Position numbers and translations under genes: made by a program | The notes under the pieces: generated by a model | Databases searched by the model: none | The model's input: the letters and a program-made list of their open reading frames with translations, nothing else | What the model was told of the DNA's origin: nothing | Shown: positions 1 through 5,349 of the stretch, in pieces | Position numbering within the stretch: position 1 is the stretch's first letter | How the letters are laid out: each line of letters starts with the position of its first letter | Source: an uncultured Clostridia bacterium | GTDB taxonomy: Bacteria > Bacillota > Clostridia > Christensenellales > Aristaeellaceae | Reading direction: 5' to 3' | DNA length: 7,096 bases | Assembly (NCBI GenBank): GCA_946496415.1 | Contig: CAMMGP010000059.1 | Coordinates: 1-7,096, forward strand

Positions 1-181
1 CCTGCCCGTCGCCGGCCGCGCGCCCGCGGCGCCCGACCCGGAGGGCGTGGTGCGCCGCGGCTACGCCGTGGTCTTGAAGGATGGCAAGTGCGTCCCCGAA
101 GCAGGCGCTTTGCGCGCGGGCGACGCCATCGAAGTGCATATGCGCGGCGGCAATGTCGCGGCGGAGGTAACGGATGGATAA
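1..181 (+). CDS. xseA: Exodeoxyribonuclease VII large subunit, C-terminal end (partial)
   Basis: This is the last 59 codons of a gene that begins before the window; the first complete codon starts at base 2 and the stop is TAA at 179-181. The translated tail contains GVVRRGYAVVLKDGK, then a short loop and AGDAIEVHMRGGNVAAEV. This matches the conserved XseA C-terminus, an RGYA(I/V)V strand followed by a GD.(I/V)...(L/M)..G.(V/A).A.V strand pair. XseA is the catalytic subunit of exonuclease VII, which degrades single-stranded DNA to oligonucleotides in mismatch and damage repair; its catalytic part lies outside the window. The identification is strengthened by xseB starting inside its last codons, an 8-nt overlap typical of coupled translation of the two subunits. 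Nothing can be said about the integrity of the missing N-terminal part. Confidence 0.9.
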   Translation, partial: LPVAGRAPAAPDPEGVVRRGYAVVLKDGKCVPEAGALRAGDAIEVHMRGGNVAAEVTDG

Positions 182-389
182 ATTCACCTTTGAATCGGGT
201 ATGGACGAACTGGAAACGCTGGTGCGCGATCTCGAGAACGGCGCCTTGCCCCTGGAGGAGTCCTTTCAGGCATTCGAGCGCGGCGTGGCGCTGAAAAAGC
301 GGCTGGAAAAGCTGCTGGAAGAAGGCGACAAGCGCATCCGCGTGCTGACGGAGAGCGGCGAAGAACCGCTGGAGGGAGAAGAGGAATGA
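174..389 (+). CDS. xseB: Exodeoxyribonuclease VII small subunit
   Basis: The product is a 71-residue acidic, helical protein of normal length for XseB. The sequence FESGMDELETLVRDLENG (residues 6-23), then LPLEESFQAFERGVALKKR (25-43) and LEKLLEEGDKRI (44-55), follows the family pattern F..a...LE.iv..Le.g.l.LeeSl..fe.G..L...c...L..ae..i. It is non-catalytic. Several copies bind each XseA subunit as two-helix hairpins and are needed for a functional exonuclease VII. The ATG at 174 is preceded by GGAGG at 163-167 with a 6-nt spacer, both inside the end of xseA. The stop TGA at 387-389 overlaps the ATG of ispA. The last residues are a run of glutamates without known function. Confidence 0.95.
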   Translation: MDKFTFESGMDELETLVRDLENGALPLEESFQAFERGVALKKRLEKLLEEGDKRIRVLTESGEEPLEGEEE

Positions 390-1264
390 CGACGCTCAAG
401 GAATACGCGGCGCGCGTGGAGGCGCGCCTTGAACAGCTCCTGCCCGGCGGCGCCGTGGTAAACGACGCCATGCGTTACAGCGTCATGGCCGGCGGCAAGC
501 GCCTGCGCCCTTCGATGCTGCTGGCGGCCGCGGACATGCTCGGCGGCGCGCCCGAGGCGCTGGACTTTGCCTGCGCCGTGGAGATGATCCACACATATTC
601 GCTCATCCACGACGACCTGCCCGGCATGGACGACGACACGCTGCGGCGCGGCCGCCCCACCAACCACGTCGTCTACGGCGTGGGGCAGGCCATACTCGCC
701 GGCGACGGATTGCTCAATACTGCCTTTGAGACGATGTTCGCCGCCTCTCTCAGGGACGCGGCCCGCGCCCGTCCCTGTCTGGAGGCGATGGCGGAAATCG
801 CCCGCGGCTCTGGCGTCAAGGGCATGATCCTCGGCCAGTGCCTCGATCTGGATAGCGAGAGAAATGGCGTGCCCGTGGAAAAGCGCGAGCAGATGCTCGA
901 GGACATCCAGCAGGGCAAGACCGCCTGCATGTTCATCTATCCGCTGCGCGCCGCCTGCCGCCTTTGCGGCGCGTCCGAGGCGGAGTTGGAGGCGCTTTCC
1001 CGGTATGCCTCCGCCTTTGGCCTGCTCTTTCAGGCCACGGACGACCTGCTCGACGTCCTTGGCGACGCCGCCGAGGTGGGTAAGACGCTGGGCAAGGACG
1101 AAAAGAGCGGCAAATTGACCTGTATATCGGTCTACGGCGTGGAAAAAACGCGCGTGCGCGTGGCGAGCGAGCACGCCCGCGCCATTGCCGCGCTGGATAC
1201 TTTTGGCCCGCGCGCCGCTTTCTTCCGCACGCTGGTGGATACCATGGTGGATCGCACGAAATAA
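386..1264 (+). CDS. ispA: Polyprenyl synthetase, probable farnesyl diphosphate synthase
   Basis: The 292-residue cytosolic enzyme is predicted to condense IPP with DMAPP and then GPP to give farnesyl diphosphate, the precursor of undecaprenyl carriers and quinone or heptaprenyl chains. Visible motifs are GGKRLRP (36-42, IPP binding), the first aspartate-rich motif DDLPGMD (76-82) followed by RRGRPTNH, GKT at 177-179, and the second aspartate-rich motif FQATDDLLD (215-223). The first motif has the two-residue insertion of bacterial type II enzymes, and residue Y71 lies five positions before it. In the Bacillus (Geobacillus) stearothermophilus enzyme the tyrosine at this site (Y81) limits chain length to C15, which favours FPP over GGPP; that is inference from homology. 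The ATG overlaps the xseB stop (ATGA), with GGAGGG at 371-376 as a plausible ribosome binding site. Length and motifs are complete, so the gene looks functional. A C20 product cannot be excluded. Confidence 0.95.
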   Translation: MTTLKEYAARVEARLEQLLPGGAVVNDAMRYSVMAGGKRLRPSMLLAAADMLGGAPEALDFACAVEMIHTYSLIHDDLPGMDDDTLRRGRPTNHVVYGVGQAILAGDGLLNTAFETMFAASLRDAARARPCLEAMAEIARGSGVKGMILGQCLDLDSERNGVPVEKREQMLEDIQQGKTACMFIYPLRAACRLCGASEAELEALSRYASAFGLLFQATDDLLDVLGDAAEVGKTLGKDEKSGKLTCISVYGVEKTRVRVASEHARAIAALDTFGPRAAFFRTLVDTMVDRTK

Positions 1265-1273
1265 GGGGTACGA

Positions 1274-3136
1274 ATGTTGCTGGAGGAAATACACAGCCCA
1301 TCGGATATCAAAAAGCTCTCCTTGCAGGAACTCACGGCGCTCGCCGCGGAGATGCGCGAGGAGATCATCAAAACAGTGGCGCGCCACGGCGGGCACCTCG
1401 CTTCCAACCTGGGGGCGGTGGAGTTGACGCTGGCGCTGCACTATGTCTTTGACTGTCCGGAGGACAAACTGGTGTTCGACGTCGGCCACCAGTGCTATGC
1501 CCATAAGATGCTCACCGGGCGCTTTGCGGCCCTGCGGGATACACTGCGCGAGGAGGGCGGCGTCAGCGGCTTCCCCCGCGTTTCGGAGAGTGAGTGCGAC
1601 GCTTTCACCGCCGGACATGCTTCCACGGCCATTTCGGCGGCGCTGGGCATGGCGCGCACGCGCGACGTGATGGGCGACGACTACCACGTCGTGGCCGTCG
1701 TCGGCGATGGCGCGCTCACCGGCGGCATGTGCTACGAAGCCCTCAACGATGCCGGCCAGTCCGGCACGCGCATGATCGTCATCCTCAATGAAAACGAGAT
1801 GTCCATCTCCCGCAATGTCGGCGCTCTCTCGGGGTATCTCACCGGCCTGCGCCAGTCGCGCACCTATCGCGCCTTCAAGCGCGGCGTGCGGCAGGGGTTG
1901 GAGCGCATCCCCGGCGTGGGCGCGCCGATGTTCCGCTTTGTGGAGCGCTTCCGCGATTGGCTGAAAACGCCGTTTGTGGACGGCAAGTTCTTCGACGCCC
2001 TCGGTTTTCGCTACATTGGCCCCGTGGATGGACACGACTTAAGGCGCCTCATCCGCTTTTTCCAGCGTGCCAGGGAGGAAAAGGACCCGCAAATCCTCCA
2101 CGTCGTCACCACCAAGGGCAAGGGCTATGTGCCCGCCGAATCCCATCCGGACGCCTACCACGGCGTCGCGCCTTTTCTGGTGGAAACGGGGGAACAGCGC
2201 GGCGATCAGCACACCGCCTGCGGCCGCGTCGCTGCCGCCGAACTTGCGGCGCTGGCGGAAAACGACATCCGCATCTGCGCCGTCACCGCCGCCATGCCCA
2301 CCGGCACCGGCATGGAGGTGTTCGGCAAGGCCCATCCCAGGCGCTTTTATGACGTCGGCATCGCCGAGGAACATGCCGTGACCATGGCGGCGGGCATGGC
2401 CGCCTCGGGCATGAAGCCCTACGTGGCGGTCTATTCCACCTTCCTGCAGCGCGCCTTCGACCAGATCGCTACCGACGTGTGCATCAACGCCCTGCCGGTC
2501 ACCTTCCTTGTCGACCGCGCGGGGCTGGTGGGCGCGGACGGCGTCACCCATCAGGGCGTGTTCGACCTTGGCTATTTCTCCATGCTGCCCAACATGGTGG
2601 TGGCCGCGCCGCGCGACGTGCGCGACTTAAAGCGCCTCATTCGCCTCTCCGCCGAGTACGACGGCCCCATGGCCATTCGCTACCCCAAGGACGGCGAGGA
2701 TCTCGGCGCGCGCTTGGAGACGCAAAAGCCTCTGCGCGTCGGTGAATGGGAACTCTTAAGCGGAGGAGAGGACGTGCTCTTTTTTGCTGTGGGCCGCATG
2801 GTACAGCCGGCGATGAACGCCTGCATAGCGCTGATGCATCGCGGCGTGCGCGCCGGCGTGGTCGACGCGCGCTTTGTCAAGCCCATGGACGAGGACATGC
2901 TGCGCGCGTCCCTGAAGACGCCGCTTTGGGTGACGGTGGAGGAAAACGTCCTTTCCGGCGGCCTGGGCGAGCGCGTGCTGGCCTGGTTGGCGAAAAACGC
3001 CCCCGACCACGCGGCGATGACGCTGGCCGTGCCCGACCGCTTTATCGAGCATGCCCCGGTGTCGAGTCAGCTTCGCCAGTGCGGCCTCGACGCGGAGGGG
3101 CTGACGGCGAGCGTGCTTGGGAGACTGGGCCGATGA
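1274..3136 (+). CDS. dxs: 1-deoxy-D-xylulose-5-phosphate synthase
   Basis: The 620-residue thiamine diphosphate enzyme joins pyruvate and glyceraldehyde 3-phosphate to give DXP and CO2. DXP is the entry metabolite of the MEP isoprenoid pathway and also a precursor of thiamine and pyridoxal phosphate. H41 lies in GGHLASNLGAVELT (39-52), and the ThDP/Mg motif starts GDGALTGG (144-151) and closes with N174 in LNENEMSIS. The pyrimidine domain has IAEEHAVTMAAG (363-374), whose E365 aligns with catalytic E370 of E. coli Dxs. DRAGLVGADGVTHQG (414-428) and IRYPKDG (468-474) are also present. A transketolase C-terminal domain follows from about residue 495. The length is normal for the family. AAGGGG at 1263-1268, overlapping the ispA stop, is the ribosome binding site for the ATG at 1274. 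The stop overlaps the tlyA start. The gene supplies substrate to the pathway in which the preceding gene ispA acts. Confidence 0.98.
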   Translation: MLLEEIHSPSDIKKLSLQELTALAAEMREEIIKTVARHGGHLASNLGAVELTLALHYVFDCPEDKLVFDVGHQCYAHKMLTGRFAALRDTLREEGGVSGFPRVSESECDAFTAGHASTAISAALGMARTRDVMGDDYHVVAVVGDGALTGGMCYEALNDAGQSGTRMIVILNENEMSISRNVGALSGYLTGLRQSRTYRAFKRGVRQGLERIPGVGAPMFRFVERFRDWLKTPFVDGKFFDALGFRYIGPVDGHDLRRLIRFFQRAREEKDPQILHVVTTKGKGYVPAESHPDAYHGVAPFLVETGEQRGDQHTACGRVAAAELAALAENDIRICAVTAAMPTGTGMEVFGKAHPRRFYDVGIAEEHAVTMAAGMAASGMKPYVAVYSTFLQRAFDQIATDVCINALPVTFLVDRAGLVGADGVTHQGVFDLGYFSMLPNMVVAAPRDVRDLKRLIRLSAEYDGPMAIRYPKDGEDLGARLETQKPLRVGEWELLSGGEDVLFFAVGRMVQPAMNACIALMHRGVRAGVVDARFVKPMDEDMLRASLKTPLWVTVEENVLSGGLGERVLAWLAKNAPDHAAMTLAVPDRFIEHAPVSSQLRQCGLDAEGLTASVLGRLGR

Positions 3137-3954
3137 AAAAGCGCCGCGCCGACGAGCGCCTCTATGAAGAAATGAATCTGGAAAGCCTCGCCCTGGCCCG
3201 CGCCCTCATCATGGAGGGCCGCGCCTTTGCCGGCGAGCGCAAACTGAAAAGCCCCGGAGAGATGGTTTCCGAGAAGGAGATCATGCGCGTGCGCGGCGCG
3301 CTCGACCGCTACGTCAGCCGCGGCGCGCACAAGCTGAAGAAGGCGCTGGAGGTCTTTTCCCTCGACGTGCGCGGCGCGGTCTGCGTGGACGTGGGCGCCT
3401 CCACCGGCGGCTTTACGGATGTCCTCCTGCGCGCGGGCGCGAAGCATGTCTACGCCGTGGACGTGGGCTACAATCTGCTCGACTACCGCCTGCGCTCGGA
3501 TGCGCGCGTGACGGCCATGGAGCGCGTCAACGCCCGCTTCCTGCGCGGGGAGGATTTCCCCGAACGGCCGTCGTTCGGGGCGACGGATGTGTCGTTTATC
3601 TCCCTGAAGGCGGTTTTGCCCGCGGCGCTTTCCGTGTTAGACGGGCCGAACCGGCGCTTTGTGGCGCTGGTCAAGCCGCAATTTGAGGCCGCGCGCGAGG
3701 ATGTGGGGGAGAAGGGCGTCGTGCGGGATCCACAGGTACACCAGCGCGTGCTGGAGGAGATCATTTCTTTCGTGCCCACGTTGGGCTGGCGGTGCGCGGG
3801 TCTGGATTTTTCCCCCATCCGCGGCCCGGAGGGGAATATAGAGTTCCTTCTCTACATCGTTCCCGGCGACGCGGGGACGGAAACTTTGCATGAATATGCG
3901 ATTTCCGACACAATCCGCCGAGCATATGACAAATTTATTAAAATGCCTGAATAG
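3133..3954 (+). CDS. tlyA: TlyA family rRNA 2'-O-ribose methyltransferase (S4 plus RrmJ-like fold)
   Basis: The 273-residue protein has an N-terminal S4-like RNA-binding region (about 1-55) and an FtsJ/RrmJ-type SAM methyltransferase domain. The SAM motif is DVGASTGGFTD (86-96). The four residues corresponding to the K-D-K-E set of mycobacterial TlyA (K69, D154, K182, E238) can be placed as K67 in YVSRGAHKL, D152 in TDVSFISLK, K181 in ALVKPQFEA and E237 in GPEGNIEFLLY. In mycobacteria TlyA 2'-O-methylates C1409 of 16S rRNA and C1920 of 23S rRNA and so sets capreomycin susceptibility; some Bacillota proteins are annotated as hemolysins. Target specificity here is inferred. The open frame extends upstream through dxs, but the ATG at 3133 overlaps the dxs stop (ATGA), has GGGAG at 3119-3123, and begins exactly at the S4 region. 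The last 25 or so codons are AT-richer than the rest. Confidence 0.93.
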   Translation: MKKRRADERLYEEMNLESLALARALIMEGRAFAGERKLKSPGEMVSEKEIMRVRGALDRYVSRGAHKLKKALEVFSLDVRGAVCVDVGASTGGFTDVLLRAGAKHVYAVDVGYNLLDYRLRSDARVTAMERVNARFLRGEDFPERPSFGATDVSFISLKAVLPAALSVLDGPNRRFVALVKPQFEAAREDVGEKGVVRDPQVHQRVLEEIISFVPTLGWRCAGLDFSPIRGPEGNIEFLLYIVPGDAGTETLHEYAISDTIRRAYDKFIKMPE

Positions 3955-3957
3955 CCC

Positions 3958-3986
3958 TTGTTTCCCACGGCGATTTTGTATACCAT
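3958..3986 (+). promoter_or_regulatory. Possible promoter before nadK
   Basis: The 59-nt gap between tlyA and nadK is distinctly AT-richer than the surrounding genes. It contains TTGTTT (3958-3963) and, 17 nt further, TACCAT (3981-3986); an alternative -10 element is TATACC at 3979-3984. Each hexamer matches the sigma-A consensus at only four of six positions, so this is a weak candidate. A short inverted repeat, ATAC-CATA-GTAT (3980-3991), overlaps the -10 area. No terminator-like hairpin with a T tract is seen before it, so the promoter, if real, would add to read-through from upstream. Confidence 0.3.
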
Positions 3987-3999
3987 AGTATGTAGAAAT

Positions 4000-4005
4000 G
4001 GGGAG
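4000..4005 (+). promoter_or_regulatory. Ribosome binding site that sets the nadK start
   Basis: GGGGAG lies 8 nt before the GTG at 4014. An in-frame GTG at 4005 would overlap this site and leave no Shine-Dalgarno sequence at a usable distance. The 4014 start also puts the first beta strand (IRTVGVMWNPKK) at the position usual for NAD kinases. Confidence 0.65.
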
Positions 4006-4013
4006 TGGTCAGC

Positions 4014-4856
4014 GTGGACATCCGTACCGTGGGCGTCATGTGGAACCCGAAGAAGTCGGCGGGCCTTCCCGTCGCGCGCAGGGTGATCAACGTGCTCGAG
4101 GAGCACGACGTGGCGCTGCGCCTGGATGCGGGCCTGGCTTCCGCTTTCCGCCGCGAGGCGGCAAAGAGCTTTGCCGATTGCGACCTGCTCTGCGTGCTCG
4201 GCGGCGATGGCACGGTGCTTTCGGCGCTGGATGTCGCCATCCCCAACGATATACCCATGCTCGGCGTGGATCTGGGGCGCGTCGGCTTCCTTTCCGAAGT
4301 GGAGCCGGACGACCTCGAGGAGGATTTTGAACGCCTCTTTGCCGGCGAGGGCACGATGGAAAACCGCATGATCATGGAAATCGAGGGGGAGGACGCTCAG
4401 AGCCTGTTCGCCCTCAACGAGATCTGCATCATGCGCCGCGGTCGCTCTGTGGGCATACTCTCTGTGGAATTGATGGTGAACGGCACGCTGCTGGACCGCA
4501 TCTCCGGCGACGGCCTCATCGTCGCCAGTGCCACGGGTTCGACTGCCTATTCGCTCTCCGCGGGGGGGCCGATCGTCTCCCCGGGGCTGGATTGCTTTGT
4601 GCTCACCCCGGTCTGCCCGCACACGATGAGCGCGCGCCCCTTCGTGGCCTCCGCCGGCGACCGCATCAGCGTGCGCGTGTTGGGCGACGCCTCCGCTACC
4701 CACGCCGTACTCGACGGCCGGCGCACCTTGGAGCTTTCCGAGGAGCGCTCGCAGATCACCATCGTCAAAAGCATGCGCACGGCGCGCTTTGTGCGCCTGC
4801 GGGAGCGCGACTATTTTGGGCTGCTGCGCAAGAAACTTTCGCAGTGGACGCACTGA
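4014..4856 (+). CDS. nadK: NAD kinase
   Basis: The predicted 280-residue cytosolic enzyme phosphorylates NAD at the 2'-hydroxyl of its adenosine ribose to give NADP, using ATP or polyphosphate. In this numbering the N-terminal strand is TVGVMWNPKKSAG (5-17). The hallmark GGDGT is at 63-67, with D65 as the likely catalytic base. LGVDLGRVGFLSEV (83-96) follows, then the NE pair at 135-136 that contacts NAD ribose, and the glycine-rich block from DGLIVASATGST (166-177) through YSLSAGGPIV (179-188). These are the conserved NadK elements in the expected order, and the length is typical. The GTG at 4014 is preferred over the in-frame GTG at 4005 because GGGGAG at 4000-4005 is then correctly spaced. 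It follows tlyA by 59 nt and precedes argR by 28 nt. Its NADP would supply, among others, the NADPH-dependent second step of the MEP pathway, a plausible but unproven reason for linkage with dxs. Confidence 0.96.
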   Translation: MDIRTVGVMWNPKKSAGLPVARRVINVLEEHDVALRLDAGLASAFRREAAKSFADCDLLCVLGGDGTVLSALDVAIPNDIPMLGVDLGRVGFLSEVEPDDLEEDFERLFAGEGTMENRMIMEIEGEDAQSLFALNEICIMRRGRSVGILSVELMVNGTLLDRISGDGLIVASATGSTAYSLSAGGPIVSPGLDCFVLTPVCPHTMSARPFVASAGDRISVRVLGDASATHAVLDGRRTLELSEERSQITIVKSMRTARFVRLRERDYFGLLRKKLSQWTH

Positions 4857-4871
4857 ACCGCAAAAACTACC

Positions 4872-4877
4872 AGGAGG
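4872..4877 (+). promoter_or_regulatory. Strong Shine-Dalgarno sequence of argR
   Basis: AGGAGG, 7 nt before the ATG at 4885, is the best ribosome binding site in the window. It settles the argR start: the open frame extends back to an ATG at 4789 inside nadK, but that extension has no homology to ArgR and the protein from 4885 has the usual length. Confidence 0.85.
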
Positions 4878-4884
4878 ATCCGGG

Positions 4885-5337
4885 ATGAAAAGCGTACGCC
4901 ACGATCTGATACTGGACATCATTGATAAAAAGGATATCGAGACGCAGGAGGAACTGGCCGCAGAGTTAAAAGCCCGCGGCGTGAAGGTCACGCAGGCAAC
5001 CGTCTCGCGCGACATCAAGGAGCTGCGGCTTTTGAAAGTGCTCTCGGAAAACGGCGGCTACAAGTACGCCACCGCCGAGCGCGCGGAAAAGGGCATGAGC
5101 GAGCGCTTTATCCGCATACTGGCGGAGTCGGTGATGTCCATCGAGAGCGCCGTCAACCTCATCGTCATCAAGACCATCTCCGCCAGCGCACAGGCGGCGG
5201 CCGAGGCCATTGATTCGCTCAAGTGGCCCGAACTCCTGGGCACCATCGCCGGGGACAATACCATTCTGGTCATCGCGCGCTCGGAAGAGGCGGTCGAGAG
5301 CGTCGTCAGCCGCTTCCACGCGCTCATCAAACGATAG
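4885..5337 (+). CDS. argR: Arginine repressor/activator ArgR (AhrC)
   Basis: The 150-residue regulator binds ARG-box operators as an arginine-bound hexamer. It represses arginine synthesis and, in Bacillus, activates catabolic genes. The N-terminal winged helix-turn-helix (about 1-65) contains IETQEELAAELKARG (18-32), the recognition helix TQATVSRDIKELRLLKV (36-52) and the wing GGYKYA (57-62). The C-terminal oligomerisation and arginine-binding domain (about 75-150) contains NLIVIKT (91-97), where the family has a similar strand, and GTIAGDNTILVIA (119-131). The family motif there is normally GT(I/L)(A/C)GDDT, so the second aspartate is replaced by N125; D124 is kept. Location between nadK and recN is the classic Bacillota position, in which ArgR is not linked to arg biosynthetic genes. 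The start at ATG 4885 is fixed by AGGAGG at 4872-4877. I saw no full ARG box immediately upstream that would suggest autoregulation. Confidence 0.97.
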   Translation: MKSVRHDLILDIIDKKDIETQEELAAELKARGVKVTQATVSRDIKELRLLKVLSENGGYKYATAERAEKGMSERFIRILAESVMSIESAVNLIVIKTISASAQAAAEAIDSLKWPELLGTIAGDNTILVIARSEEAVESVVSRFHALIKR

Positions 5338-5338
5338 C

Positions 5339-5342
5339 GAGG
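5339..5342 (+). promoter_or_regulatory. Weak ribosome binding site of recN
   Basis: GAGG sits 7 nt before the GTG at 5350, just after the argR stop at 5335-5337. It supports GTG as the recN start, which places the LLEISIRNIALIE strand at the protein N-terminus as in other RecN proteins. A weak site plus GTG suggests modest initiation or coupling to argR translation. Confidence 0.55.
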
Positions 5343-5349
5343 CGCAGCC

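Noticed and set aside
266..2035. A 589-codon open frame on the minus strand across xseB, ispA and dxs
   Set aside because: It is antisense to three genes with clear family motifs. Its product is rich in A, R, H, G and V with no recognisable domain, as expected when GC-ending codons suppress stops on the opposite strand.
2674..2694. Dxs motif IRYPKDG in place of the common RYPRG as a sign of an inactive enzyme
   Set aside because: Lysine for arginine is conservative at this site, and all thiamine diphosphate and catalytic motifs elsewhere in the protein are intact.
2746..3132. Upstream extension of the tlyA frame into dxs, giving a 402-residue protein
   Set aside because: The extension is arginine- and glycine-rich shadow sequence of the dxs C-terminal domain. 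TlyA homology begins at the ATG at 3133, which overlaps the dxs stop and has a ribosome binding site.
3889..3906. Possible ARG box (CATGAATA followed by TGCGATT)
   Set aside because: The left eight bases match the AhrC-type box, but the right half does not, and the site lies within tlyA coding sequence about 1 kb before argR. One half-site is expected by chance.
3880..4013. Possible transcription terminator after tlyA
   Set aside because: The region is AT-rich, but I found no stable GC stem followed by a T tract. The ATAC/GTAT stem is only four base pairs.
4789..4884. N-terminal extension of ArgR starting inside nadK
   Set aside because: AGGAGG at 4872-4877 points to the ATG at 4885, the protein from there has normal ArgR length, and the extension is a shadow of the nadK C-terminus.
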